The notes below the pieces were generated by a model. It was not told where the DNA came from. It was given only the letters and a program-made list of their open reading frames with translations, and made no database searches. The position numbers were made by a program, and so were the translations under genes. From contig NC_084668.1 in assembly GCF_028389875.1 (NCBI RefSeq), positions 25,030,993 to 25,094,992 on the forward strand: a stretch of DNA of 64,000 bases, given 5' to 3'. Numbering within the stretch: the first letter of the stretch is position 1; the number at the start of each line of letters is the position of its first letter. The stretch comes from Rhea pennata (lineage: Eukaryota > Chordata > Aves > Rheiformes > Rheidae). Below, one piece after another: positions 34,745-46,759 of this stretch.

Positions 34745-36235
34745 ATGGGACTGCATTCAATACTGCAGAGGGATGTTTCTCCCCTGGTAATTGTCACGTC
34801 AGGTCAAGAATGCACAGAAATACAAGTGGACAGCTGCTTTCAGCTGAAAGTAGACTTCTGATTTGCCGTTTAATACCGAATCAATTACAAGGTAATTTAA
34901 GAACAAATCTTATAAAGTGAAATGCTCAGAGAAAAAAATCATCTGGAGTCTCTTCTTAGCTTTAAATTCAGATTGCACATAGTACCCAGGTAGTTTGATG
35001 GAAAAGCGTTACTGGATTAGAGACAAAAAAGATTAAATAATCTGCCTCCCTGAGTTGCTGGACATGTGATCACTCAAGTCCGATATATGATCTACATTGG
35101 ACCATCAAGGCAAGAATTTCAGTGAGACAGATAATGCTGATGCACCTTTAGAAGTGATTTATCCATCTCCCCCTGTCTGACACCTGACCTGACACCAGCC
35201 AGGGGTCCAGGGGCCAGGATCAGCCGTTCCAGTCCAGCCCCTGGTGGACTGGGGTCTACATTACATAAGAGCCTTCCCTGTAAATGTCTCCTTTGCCCAC
35301 ATTTTGTGCCGCATGTTCTCAAACGGGGAGGAATCTCTCCCTCTCTCGCATACACATACGCACAAATTGGAGCCTGCAATTTTCCTGATCACGAAAATCC
35401 CTTCTCCCCCCGTGTAAGTTGTTAACCTTCCTTACATCCCCAAGGGGACATATCCTAAGCAGAGGCCTGTTAAAATGAGAATAACCATCCCCCCAAATTG
35501 CCAAATCATCGTATTATAAAGCCCCTTCTCGCAAAGCAAGGCGCATCATTTGCAGTGCCAGGCTAATTCCTGCGTTGAGTTGGATGTAATTATTTCTGCT
35601 ATATGGTTTTATTTTTAAGAATACTTTATTGGCTTCTGCAGTATGACAACACATATTGTGCTAGATCTTCTTAACGTTACAAGTTTTAAGACACACCTTA
35701 TGGTTATTAAAAAATTCATACAGCGACTGCTTTCACACATACATTGTTTTCTTTGAGTTTCAAGGTTAATTTTTTACCCTGTGTGTTTTCCAGATGCACA
35801 CAGGATTTTTTTCCCCTCATTTCCTGCCTCATTCCTAATCTAAAATCTATTGCCATTTCATAATAATTAAAAAAAGAGCCAGCCTACTGAGCGAGCAGAG
35901 GAACGCTGGTGCTGAGCCGGGTGGTTGAGCTCTAGTCTGAACCACCATTTTATTGCGGGTGTGTGTGGACTGCAAAATGGTGCTTCCTCCGATTTTCATG
36001 AGCAGGGACCTGTAGTAGTCCCACTGCATGTTCATGAAAAATGCCCTTGCCCTCGCTAAAAAGGAGGAAGGTTTCCATGGCCGGTGCGTGCCTTTGTGCC
36101 TGTCCCTGTAGCTCTCACAGCCTCAGGACTGCCCGTAATTCCTCTGCGAGATCTACAGACCCAGTAAACGCCGACTGCTAATTTAAAGTTCCTCAGGAAT
36201 AGCCACAGCGCTGTGTGCCTGACACACAGCCCCAA
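34745..36235. other. No gene seen
   Basis: Non-coding sequence with a GC-richer CTCF-like region at 35.2 kb and AT-rich DNA to 35.9 kb. Short minus frames (35119-35379, 35847-36035, 36056-36250) are unsupported. Confidence 0.45.
35235..35248 (-). promoter_or_regulatory. CTCF-like site
   Basis: Plus-strand CAGCCCCTGGTGG reads CCACCAGGGGCTG on the minus strand. The first ten bases equal the CTCF core CCACCAGGGG, with mismatches after. Orientation is minus. Confidence 0.3.
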
Positions 36236-36254
36236 AAGGTAAGAGGACAAAATT

Positions 36255-36440
36255 GCAGTAATTTTGTATCCTGCGTGTTCATTAATAGGCGACCAAACGT
36301 TGCGAAGTCCCAGTTTGCACGGAGAACGAACGTTTTGCTCGTGAATAAATGGTCCCTCCAGATCAAGGTTGAGGTCATTGGCACGAGCTGGGTGTTAGCT
36401 CATTCGATAGCTATGTGCACATGCGAATACAGGAGTTAAT
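36255..36440. other. Candidate conserved non-coding element
   Basis: The sequence GTTCATTAATAGGCGACC, AACGTTGCGAAGTCC, GAACGAACGTTTTGCTCG and TGAATAAATGGTCC has an unusual number of CpGs for AT-neutral DNA and two AACGTT motifs 38 bases apart. It looks constrained rather than repetitive. The role is unknown. Confidence 0.25.
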
Positions 36441-36449
36441 GCTTGGACT

Positions 36450-37490
36450 GTCAGTGTCTCACTTGCACAAGAGATGTGTTCAGCCTAGGATTTTTTTAAT
36501 AGCTGGATACAAACAGTTGATCCCACGCTTCAGTGTAAATACGTTGCTGGCAAAATAGCAGCCAAAGCAGGCAGTTGACCTTGGCTACCACTAGCTGGAT
36601 GTCAAAGAGTACCACAAAAGAGGGTCAGGAAAACGCTAACTAAATGGAAATTGCCTGCCATTACCCACAGCAGGATGAGCATCCTCCTCCTCTGCCTGCA
36701 AAGAAATAATTTCTTTTCACCCAGGTATGCAGCTACTACAGTATGTTAGAGAAAGCAGTTTCACAGTGTGCCAGTAACGTTCATGACACAAAAATATGCT
36801 AAAAGCTGAGAATCTATGTGCACTTCCCCCTGTATAAAATAGATGCACAGCAACAGTATTTACGGTCTACACAACAATATTATTTTCTGTCTTTGGTTTG
36901 CAAGGGTTGTAAAGAGAAAAAAAATGGCTAAGCTATTAAATCTAGGAATAACAAGGCTCTTAAAGCCAGGTTTATTGTACTGGGGTAGGTAAAAGCTTTA
37001 CATTTTTTGATCTGTGGGTGTTAAATATCCTGTCTGAGCCAGGATTCCTGCTTGGATATTATTTATCTCTGAATCTTTGGGAAAAAAGGAGCGGACAGAT
37101 GTCCTTAAAGGGAGGGCACCACCTGGCGGCTAGCGCCGAGAGCGAGGGCTCGTGGGGTCCAGCGGCTCTCGCCGGCAGAAAGGTCTGCGCCTCAACTCTC
37201 CGGTGGAGATGGATTTATATTTTGAGGAAAATGAAATGAAACGGTCCCCAGTGCTTTGATTTTACTGACTTCTAAGCGCTCAAGCCAAGTGTTATCCAAT
37301 TTTTCCCATACAATCTGTTTGGAGAGCTAGCAGTGCATTTCAAAATGGCTTATTTTGATGACATGGTCATAATTCTAAATAATTTGATTTCCAAATGTAT
37401 ACATCATATTGTGGCCTTGCCAGAAAATCATTCTACTGAAAGACTTCTGCCTTAAGATTGAGACTAAATAAAGGAGAAGCGATTACATGA
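36450..37490. other. No gene seen
   Basis: Non-coding sequence. The frame at 37018-37239 spans the CTCF-like site and has no domain. Confidence 0.45.
37119..37130 (+). promoter_or_regulatory. CTCF-like site
   Basis: CCACCTGGCGGC, followed by TAGCGCC, matches most of the CTCF core (CCACYAGRKGGC) with two changes. It is in plus orientation, opposite to the sites at 35.2 and 38.8 kb. Confidence 0.3.
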
Positions 37491-37500
37491 TCTAAACACC

Positions 37501-37521
37501 TTTTTTTTGGGGGGGGGGGGG
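37501..37521. repeat. T8-G13 homopolymer junction
   Basis: Eight T followed by thirteen G. It has the same T-then-G polarity as the minus strand of the 25551-25598 junction. The G run can form a G-quadruplex. Confidence 0.8.
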
Positions 37522-37670
37522 TGAGTGGCTGCTGCTGTTTGCTGGAAAAAAGCTAAACAAAGAAAATATTTTCCAAAACCAAAAGCTTCTTTCTGGGGTC
37601 ATGAACTAGGGACATTGCGGGTATTGTCAAATATCTAAGGGGGAAATGAAAAATAGCACTTGCTCCTTTT

Positions 37671-37696
37671 GAGTGTGTGCGTGTGTGTGTGTGCGT
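37671..37696. repeat. GT microsatellite
   Basis: GTGTGTGC then a GT run. Opposite-strand frames through it are repeat-derived (Thr/His). Confidence 0.8.
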
Positions 37697-37870
37697 TTTC
37701 TTTTGTTGATGGCTGGAGGAGAGGAGACTGCTTTTTAACAAGATTTTTCAGTGCATTAGAAAATGCAGAAACATAATTCATCAGTTTCTGCAAACTGAAA
37801 AAAACAGTGTTTAACATACATGAACTGTGTGTGTGTATGCAACTTCTATCTGTGAAACAGAGCTTCCATT

Positions 37871-37888
37871 TATGTATGTATGTATGGT
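37871..37888. repeat. TATG tetranucleotide repeat
   Basis: About four copies of TATG. Short simple repeat. Confidence 0.7.
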
Positions 37889-38356
37889 GGAATTTAAATC
37901 TTAAGTCTCCAATAAAATTGTATTCTGTAATAAAACCGCTGCACCTTGACTCCAGACTACACTGAATTCCAAATTAAACACCCCATTTACTCTACTGTAA
38001 CAAGCAGAGAGGTTTGCTACAGTGAACACTATTACAGACAGGAAAGGCATATTATCATTCTCTTTACCTTCTGTACATACGATAGCAACACCTAAACAGC
38101 CCCTGTGAGTCATATTTTTCTCTAGTTCTGGCTCCTCTTACAAGAAAGAAGTGATGGACAGAAAAGGGGGATTGAAATGTGATATTTAATTTCACATTGC
38201 TCCCTTAATTATTTAGCTAGCTGGACAGACAACTTCAGCAATTTAAAAGCAAGCAGGTAGCATATTTTACTACAAAATGTCTTCCTGGATTTCATGAATA
38301 ACTCAGTGTCATAAACAGAAACAGCTGGCACGCTGAAGGCTGTGTAGATTTCTTTA

Positions 38357-38394
38357 TGCATTATATATAATGTAGATGCTTTCCGCATAATGCA
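38357..38394. other. AT-rich nested palindromes
   Basis: CATTATATATAATG (38359-38372) is a perfect 14-bp palindrome. The outer TGCATTA (38357-38363) and TAATGCA (38388-38394) form inverted arms. It is a possible POU/homeodomain dimer site or cruciform. No known function. Confidence 0.3.
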
Positions 38395-38778
38395 CACGAA
38401 CTATCCATTCCATATCAATGTTTGCTGCCCACAAATACCACTAAATAATATACCAGGGATATAAATTTAAGAGACTTAAACTTGTTAATTCAGATTATAT
38501 ATATTAATTCCATTGTTTAGTGGCCATTTGTCTATTGTTCAAAGGTCTAACCATCTGAGATGCACACTGTTCTCGGGTGCTAATTTTCCTATCTTTCTCT
38601 AGAAGAGCCATTAAAGAATTTTGATGTTTTTGTTGGGATTATTAAATTAGAAATTAAAACTCACTGAGGGAAAGAGGAGGCGAGAAAAGATCGCTTTGTC
38701 ACATTAGGCGAAGCGCAGGCAGGCACAGCAGGCTGTTAGTGAGGCTGGGCTGAAGCGTTTCAGCCATGATCTGAAGGG

Positions 38779-38794
38779 AGCTACCCTCTAGTGG
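38779..38794 (-). promoter_or_regulatory. CTCF-like site (best in window)
   Basis: Plus-strand AGCTACCCTCTAGTGG reads CCACTAGAGGGTAGCT on the minus strand. It matches the consensus CCACYAGRGGGCR at all but one of the core positions (T for C). It lies where CpG-poor AT-rich DNA begins to dominate. Occupancy is inferred. Confidence 0.45.
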
Positions 38795-39052
38795 ACTGAT
38801 GGCGAATTTTATTCCCCTTTTCAAGCCCCATCCTGGTCTTCATTTATTAAATACAAGGTACCTTCTCTAAGGATATTCTTGGCTATTAACCTTCATGCAT
38901 GAGACAAGAGCTGAATGATAATAAAGAAAGTATTTCTAATCAACTGTGGTGATGTGAGGCATGGAGAAGTCATGCTAGTAAGCCAAGAATGTTAATCTCC
39001 AGGCTGCTCACAGCTGAGGGTAATCTGAAAGGAGCTACAAGTTTGAAGTTGT

Positions 39053-39111
39053 TTTAGATCAGATGTCTAAGGCGAAGGAGGAGGGCTCCATTCCCAGACA
39101 TCTGATCTAAA
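39053..39111 (+). other. Perfect 16-bp inverted repeat, possible RNA hairpin
   Basis: TTTAGATCAGATGTCT (39053-39068) is the exact reverse complement of AGACATCTGATCTAAA (39096-39111). The 27-base loop is purine-rich and contains a small internal GGAG/CTCC pairing. The whole is 59 nt. It may be a short transcribed hairpin or the remnant of a palindromic transposon. No known microRNA was recognised. A 16-bp perfect match is very unlikely by chance at this spacing. Confidence 0.5.
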
Positions 39112-39119
39112 CCCTATGA

Positions 39120-41040
39120 GCTTTGGGAATTTTGATTCCAGATGCAGGTTCCAGCTCTGCAGATGACCCTTATCTTTTAATGGGACCAACTCAAACAACC
39201 ACATATAGGTTTTTCGCCAGTGCAAAGGACCCAAAGCAACAAGTTGGCCCTTAGCCTGTAGCTTTCAGGAAATTCATACCTTGAGCACAAATAGTCTGGG
39301 TTTGCTTCATCTCTGTTTAAAAATGGAGTAATATAGGAAAAAAAAAAGCCAGGGAATTGGAAAGAATAAAGGATGTGACAGAATTAGAAGTTTTTCTGGG
39401 CCCGAGCAGGGCGTTGCGTGTAGCGCTGCTGGGCTAGAGTATTAGCATCTACTGTAAGTTTGGTTCCAAGGGATCAAATTTCTGGAGTCTGAGACCAGTT
39501 ACAATACATCAGAGGAAGCCTCGTAATAGGAAGCTTTATTGTCTTCTCCCAAGCGAGCCAAAAGTCAGGGGCTTTCTCTTGTAAACACAAGGCTTGGGGT
39601 GGGGGGAGGATTTTTTTTTTTTCTCCTTTTTGCCTGATGTGTTTCATCCTTCCCCACCTCCAACATCAAAGCATTTGCTAGGGCAAGTGAGCCCTGTGAT
39701 TCTGGAGCTCTGCATTTCCCCTCTCCCAGTAGTTTCCATGCCCATTTCCTATGCCCCAGCTGCCAGAGCACTAACCCTCTGCTGCTTTAATCACTCCATT
39801 AATCAAGCCCTTGCAGTGATCAGCACACTAGCTCTCACTGCCACAAGGAAGCCTGTTACTTCTTCAGGACACATAATCTCCCACTAGCCCTCCAAGGGTT
39901 TCTATTTAGATGAGCCATATTGCTCTAGCAGCTAGAAAAGGTATTTCACTCAGTTTTGAATTAGGTGTGTTTTTAACATAACGTAGCTCACATAAGGCAC
40001 AGCTCAGGAACAGCTCTGATATTTTGGGCACTATGATGGTTAAAAGACATACTTAGGCATTTCCTATCTAAGCCTCACAGACACTGTGATTTCATTAAAC
40101 AGATGAACACTGTCATCAAACCCAAGATCAGCAGATACAAACAAGTTGTCTCTGCTGGCTCGTACAGAGCCACGGCTGCATACCCCATGGGGATGGGGGC
40201 TGTCATATCAAAAGGCACATGTACAGTCTCCAGGCCAGTCAGAGCAGTTTATTAACTACGATTTTGTACTGGATAGTGCCAAAAGATGGTAGATCCTATT
40301 ACACTAGGAGACCTTAAAGAATTTAAAATGCGGCTGTGAAACAAAAGATCACAGTATACCCGCAGACAGAGCAAAAATAAATGAGAGGAAAGCACAGCAA
40401 CCTTCCATGGCCTTTCACACTTCTGGCTCTGGCAAGGCAAACAGCGTAGTACTTGAAGGTTATTTTTCAGTGTCTTTTGTAAATCGAAGACCGGCCATTC
40501 TGCGATTCACAGGATGAGGATGTCATTTCCAAAGGTCAAGGAGAAGCAGGGAGTCCTGTGCGCTCAGGGAAGGTGCAGCTTCTCCCTGCTGTGAGCTGGG
40601 ACAGGGCTCAGCCCCAGCAGCTCTGTCTGCCTTTGCTAGGAAACCTCTCTGCTTGCACATCTGTCCCCCAGCATGCCCTGCCTTCTCCTGAGCCATCCAT
40701 TTCTACAGCCAGGAAAATCAGAGAAAAGCAAGGAAGAAAAAACTCGTCTGAATACTAGAAATACTAGAAAGCGTTCACTGCACCACCACCACTGTTCCAG
40801 CAACGTGTGTGCAAGGCACGAGGGTGGGTTGTGAAAAAAACAGTAGAGAGGAAACGAGCTGGGAGCCGGAGAACCCCGGCCAGCAGGAAAGGGCAAAATC
40901 CTTCCAACTGTGGCAAAAGCTTTAGCAAAGAGCAGTGGCTGAAGCAACACAGGCTGAAGAGGAAGCAGGAATGAAACCAGTTTGATCGTTGGCGGGAACA
41001 GGCATAGAAAGCCTACAAGCATATTCCCATTCATCAGCTT
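39120..41040. other. No gene seen
   Basis: Non-coding sequence. It contains a T-rich run at about 39611-39621. The frames 39594-39887, 40558-40758 and 40636-41064 (minus) have no recognised domain. Confidence 0.5.
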
Positions 41041-41056
41041 TAAGGCTGCAGGGTGC

Positions 41057-41100
41057 CTAAGCACCCTCTCAAATTTTCCTAAGTACCCCCTAAAATTTTC
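41057..41100. repeat. Imperfect 22-bp tandem duplication
   Basis: Two adjacent 22-base units (41057-41078 and 41079-41100), each CTAAG.ACCC.CT.AAATTTTC, identical at 19 positions. An old local duplication. Confidence 0.7.
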
Positions 41101-41109
41101 AATGTCCAG

Positions 41110-43390
41110 TTTATATAGCTCTTCACTCCTTTCTCAGATCCAGGTTTGAATTCTGCAGCTTGGGGGATTTGTGACTGCTGTGAGAAAAGCAGTTCTCTCA
41201 CGCAAGCACGCACACGCACTTGTGATGGACATCTGCAAAAATATCAGCAGCAAACGGGGATAACGCCCAGAGCAGTTTCCAAATATAAGTACTGATGCAG
41301 TGCAATCAGTATAGTTGCGCAGATTTGTTTCACTGAGGTATTTACTTTTCTGTCTGCCATGAATGCATATTTAAGCTTTTTTTCCCCCCTGTAAATATTA
41401 ATACTTGCTTTCCTCATTTAAGTCCTTCGGCTCTGGCTTTGCAAATGTGCATCAAATCCAAATGACATGTTTGCATGCATACACTCAATGAACAACACAG
41501 ATTATTTATCCCTTGGGACAAAAGACTTGAAAATACAGATGGTCTTGATACAGTCTGATAAGAATGTAAACAGGAAAATATCCTTGTTGACTTATTTCTT
41601 AGTAATCAGTAATAATCAGTTATTGTCTAGAGATGAATTACATTATTTCATAAACCTCGCAACGAACAATAGCTAAATGAAATCAACTTCGAGTTTCTTA
41701 GGGTTACTAAAGAATAAATGTTCATGTCAGATATCTCCCTGAGCAAAGTAAGAAAAACCCTTCCTGCATGTTATGCTCCATTTTCCAGTATTCTTTTGGT
41801 CTACCTCAAATTTAAAGGCAACATGCAAGAGGGTGAAAAATATCCTAGAATTTTATGATCCCCCTTACTTTTATGTTCTCATGACTGACTTTTTTTTTTT
41901 TGAAAGAGTGCTTTTGAATCCTTCAAAAATCTCCCCATCATCAGATGTCAGTATTAATTCTGTTGGGTAGTTTTAGTTCTTTTGAAATAATTTCTCTTTC
42001 TAACCAGTCTGATCAATTATTTCCAGTCTTAAGAACTGCAACTGCTTTCTTGTCTTTAGTATATCGCATTCCACTTCCTCATTTCAGCCAAGTGAAAACA
42101 AAGCATTTTTCCCTGTTTGCGGCTGTTCTTTGGACTGACTTGATTTCAGTTGGTCATACACATCTCAATGACTTAGCTATTTTTCAAGAATATTTCAATT
42201 TGTGGATTATTACAGGCAAGAAACCAATAGCTGAGCTTTATTTAGCTCCAGGAACACTATGTCATATGATGCTAATCCTCTTCCTGATGAAGTAAGTGTG
42301 AAAACAATTCTGATGTGAGAGATCCTAAAGTCACCACTAGCAGTTAACAATGGCCCAAACTACCCCGTCTGCATTGGAGAGTTGTTTAATATAAAGTGGA
42401 ATACTCTCCACAGCTGTCCTTCTTTTCAATATGCAAGTATTCAAGTTAGTGCCCTACTACAAAATCTTAAGTAAGACAGAAAATTATCACATAAAATTAC
42501 TGGAAATAAAAGATATTACCTGCTGGTATGTGGATTAGTACTGATATGTGAAAAAAATAATGCAAACCTACAAGAGCTGCTTTATCATCCGCTGTGCGCT
42601 TTAGACCTTGCTAGTGTTTGACCACATGATAGACAGACCTAGAACAACCATGTAGAGGGGTGGTTTAGAGGTCCCAGGCTTTGCCTCATTCACTGACAGA
42701 ACTTTTGGTATTTTAAAAACAAAAGTAGTGTCTCAGTCAGGTCTACCAACCATAGGTCACATAGGACAAAGCAGTCTTCATCCATGAAGATGACTAGCAC
42801 AGCTCTGACAGAGCGAGGTGCAAGTAAAAGTACTCTGCCAGGTAAAATTGTTGTGAGCTGGTATATCTCAATGCCCTTTTCTGGCAGCTTTCAGAGGAGA
42901 CTGACCATATCCTGGGCAGAAATTACAGGACCCGCTTAGCAAGATGTAGGAGCCCCCACTGGACTTTCCATCAGTTCAGAACAAATAGGCTTCCATTAAG
43001 CTGCCCAGTTTCTAGCTGGTTCTGCTTACAGAATAGGGCCCAGGAGTGCAAGTTCACTCAGGGTGAAATTAAATTTACCTGCATACTGCCTAGTAATTAA
43101 GTCTACTACCAAACTGGGCAGCAGTTCATCATTGACCAAATAGCAGCTGTGAGCTCAGCACCTGGGAAATAACTACTGAGGCTTTATCCCATTGTATCTG
43201 GAAAAACAAAAGATTATTTGAGTAAATAAAGGACAGACTACTACTACTTCTTGTGTATAAAACTTAAAAAAAAATCTCATGCTAAAAGTCAGGATAACAT
43301 CCCCATATTATAGGTATCTCTCCCTAACCTTCACAGTGTTCCTTCATAAATCAGTACAGAAATGAGGAAGCAAATCTGGTCTTGGACCAG
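41110..43390. other. No gene seen
   Basis: AT-rich non-coding DNA. The 116-codon plus frame at 41945-42295 is Leu/Phe/Ser-rich and without recognised homology. There is no splice or promoter context for it. Confidence 0.45.
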
Positions 43391-43439
43391 GGGTTTGAAA
43401 AATCAGGAGCTTCACTCTCTCGTCTCAGTCTGTCATAGG

Positions 43440-43545
43440 TTCTGTCCAATTCACTTGTCTGTCTCAAGTCTCTCAGCTTTTTAAGTGGGGTAATATTCAT
43501 TCACCTTTGTGCTATGAATTCTTTAGATGGAGAAAGCGCTGTGTA
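43440..43545 (+). mobile_element. MIR-like ancient SINE fragment
   Basis: The plus strand reads CAATTCACTTGTCTGTCTC, then CTCAGCTTTTTAAGTGGGG, TAATATTCATTCACCTTTGT, and GATGGAGAAAGCGCTGTG. This is the order of the MIR/CORE-SINE tail in amniotes ('aagtcacttaacctctctgtgcctcagtttccccatctgtaaaatggggataata...aagcgct'). It is a fossil of a tRNA-derived element mobilised by L2-type LINEs. The 5' tRNA-like part is unclear. Confidence 0.65.
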
Positions 43546-43629
43546 TGTTGAACCCTGAACTCAATTTTGGCAGGTAAGTGAAGAAATTGATTTTGAGCCT
43601 ATATTTATCTGCAGTTTTAAATTGCACTA

Positions 43630-43738
43630 ACTTCCTTAGACTTACTCCAAATCTACAAATACATAATTGACAGCAGAATTCATCCCCTTCCTTCTTATAG
43701 ATCACTACTCTAACCACTGAACTACATCAGGCTACCAG
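43630..43738. repeat. Possible second SINE-like remnant
   Basis: CCTTCCTTCTTATAGATCAC and then TCTAACCACTGAACTACATC resemble the antisense tRNA-like block found in several amniote SINEs ('gtgctctaaccactgagctac'). It lies 90 bases from the MIR-like fragment and could be part of the same composite insertion. Confidence 0.35.
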
Positions 43739-43739
43739 A

Positions 43740-46540
43740 CAACAAAATCTGGATCCTTGTATCTCACATTGTTTCATAAAACCAATAAAATCAGCCTCAC
43801 TTCCATATATATATTTTTAAAATAATCTATTAAAATCTAGTGGCTTTTTAGTATGCAATGCAGAAATTTAACTGTGCTGCAATAGAGTGCAACAAGCAAA
43901 AAAATTCTACTCTCTCTTATTTGATTATGTGGATAACAAATCCATTGATGTCAAAAGTGCTTCTTTCAGTTTATCTTTCTGATCTGTTGCAGCATAGGTG
44001 TGAAGTATATTTATTCTATTTTGCAACACCTGATCTTTTGTAATGGTTGCTACAAGAAATATTGACTTTTTATCTTTTAATAAATAATATCTATAGATTT
44101 AGAAAAATCATTATTTATAAATTATAGCTACTGTAATCATTATGAATACATTAACAACGAATGGTCAAGCTGAATAAGAAAAGCTCTATTAAAAATTAAA
44201 TAAAAAGATCTATTGAGTAAACTGATGTCTCTTCATAGCAGACATATCCCCACAGTTATTGACTGAAGGACTTCTAAGCATTAGGAAATGACCAACCATG
44301 ACAAAACATTGCTAAAATAATGCTCCATAAAATACAGCTTGGAACGTTTCCTTGATCAGGGATGATCAGGAGGCTAATTAACAATTTGTGTGAAATATTC
44401 TCAGAAATCCATAGGCTTTTCAGGAAGATTTAAATGACATGCTTAGAAATAACTGAAGATTTCAGACAGCAAATTTTAAGTATAAAAAGTCATCTCAGAT
44501 GTTTGCACTTTAAAGATCTTTCTGTTGAGTTCCTTCCTTTACCTTCTGCAGATAAAACATTCAAGGGAACAGTAGAGAAAACTGTAGTAAATGGACTCTG
44601 AATTTTAGCAAGGCAAAGCCCTCAATTCCTATCTGAATCAACTCAAAGAGAGCAGGGTATGTGTTAAATATGGCAAAACTAGGTCCCCAATTGCTATTAG
44701 CATGTTACAATATCTTATTCAGCAAATAAGGATGTCATATAAAAGATATAATCCTATAATGTCAATGACCACGTTTAAGAAGTACATAAATGAAATTATA
44801 CTTCAATTATTATGCTACTTTGCTTTTACAGAGGGCTAAATCTGATAGTTTAGATTTAAAAGCAATGCTAACTTCCAGGCTAAAATAGAGCTAGTTTAGA
44901 GAATTGAAATGGCTCCAGTTCTTGATTTAAAACAGGTTTGTAATCTCTGGCAGTAAAAAACACACTTTTTTTCTTTTCAAGATAGTTTATGAGCAATGAT
45001 TTCAGTCCACTGCCTATTACCCTATCATATGTCCTGAACTGCTTGGGACAGTCCCAGATTAGGGAACAAATTCATAGGTTTTGCACAAAGACTACTTTCT
45101 ATATAAACAACAAAACGTCCTAATGTCTGCTCACAGCCTATTTAGTAATAAGCTCATATACGTTGACACTTTCAAAAAAGTTACTGACACTTCCTAAAAG
45201 TTACCACTATCTTTAGAAAACAAGGGAGCTGAACGGGGTTTGCACACGCACTTTCTTCTAAACTAAATCTTAATCTCACTATGTTATTCGAGAAACTATT
45301 AGATTGTATCTTTGTTTAAGAGGTGCAAGACCTGAGATTAAGCTGAATGACTCAACTGTGTGGCAGACTGGAAACATGCAGGGGCAGAGGTGAACATTAA
45401 TTTGGCTAGTGTGAAGCTACATTTGCAGAAAAATCACCATATTCTGTCACAGGAGGAAGGGCGAGCAGTTATCAAGGAAAACCAAAACCAGTGAAGCCAT
45501 CTCCACACCACCAACCATGAGTCTCCCATGAAAGAAGCAACGCAGGAGACTAGGAGCTATTGCTTTTTGATGTTTACAGCTTCTGCTGTAGATCAGGAGG
45601 GTTTACACACACAGGTTATTCAGTATCTTTTTTTTCCTCAGTGATGGCAATTGCTCTAATAAAATGTTACTTCTCCCCATAACCTTGCTGCTCTTACTCG
45701 TTCACCTACTCATAATGGCAAATCCCAGTCAGAGCAGCACCACTGGGACGGACGACCACAGTTCAGGATTCGGGCCTATCCGAATGCAACAAGCGGTTCT
45801 GTAATCTGGGTCCTTGCTTTCTTTAATACTGAATGATAAAGTCTGTTGTAGTTTTAGCGCCAATTAAGAAGTTGCCTTCTAACAGATACCCCGATTTAAC
45901 GTGAGGCAGTTGATTTATTATGAGGTACAATGTGAATACGTGTTTTCACCTCCTTCTTGTCTCCACCTCCTCTCCCCACGTGGTCTGATTTAAAAGCTCT
46001 GCAGCATATAAGCCCCGTCATCATGAACATACTCACCACGCAATCCTGTTTGTACGGTACCTTTACACTGAGTGCTGAACTTCTCAAGCTCTACAGTAGT
46101 TTGAGCAACATAAATTTGTCAGATTAAAACTAATCTGGGATACACGCACGAGCTAAAGCGATATTTTTGATTGTAGTGGACACGTACCATTATAAGCAAG
46201 AGACAAAAAACCCAGTAGTATTGAGTGCTTAACACTCAGACTTTCTAATTCCTTTAAAGCAACTACTTTTGGAAAGATAGGGTACACTAAGTAAAGGTAA
46301 CAAACCCTCCCACAGAATCATTCATTAAAGTGATTGAAATGTACATATAAAATGATGATTGACATACATCTGGGCAATTTAAATCTGTTAATATTCTAGA
46401 GGGAAAAATACTCACTGCTGCTGCTTGGCCTGAAGTGGATTGGAACAGCAATGCTGTGTCACTGTATTTTGTGTGGTACCTCTCACGCTCCATCTGAAAA
46501 CATGCTAGAGTTAAATAAGAAATAATAGCAGGAAAGAGAA
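43740..46540. other. No gene seen; AT-rich
   Basis: A long AT-rich stretch with only short frames. It is the least featured part of the window. Confidence 0.55.
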
Positions 46541-46700
46541 ATTACAAGGTATAATGCACAGGAGAAGAGAGATGTTTTCAGCTGAGATTTGAAATCAGAT
46601 TGAGAGTCAATGAGGTAGAGAGATAAAGGAAGGCTGCTCCAGATGGCGGGAGCGGCAGAGCAGAAGGCTGCCTTACCACCAATTAATTTAATGAAACTCA
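46490..46700 (-). mobile_element. L2/CR1-clade LINE ORF2 C-terminal fossil
   Basis: The minus-strand frame 46483-46749 contains, at 46546-46680, the characteristic end of non-LTR reverse-transcriptase ORF2 proteins. It reads AAFCSAAPAIWSSLPLSL followed by DFKSQLKTSLF. This matches the family pattern 'RAFS.AAP.LWN.LP...R...SL..FK..LKT.LF' found just before the stop in L2, CR1 and related LINEs. No polymerase catalytic domain is nearby, so only the 3' end was inserted or survives. It is not a functional gene. The plus-strand frame 46643-46939 partly overlaps it and is a shadow. Confidence 0.75.
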
Positions 46701-46759
46701 CCCACCAGTTTCCCACCCTGACTTTTTCCCTGCACTGTGTTAGGCTCAAATCTCATGGT

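Noticed and set aside
41945..42295. 116-codon plus frame
   Set aside because: No recognised family, AT-rich codons, no promoter or splice context.
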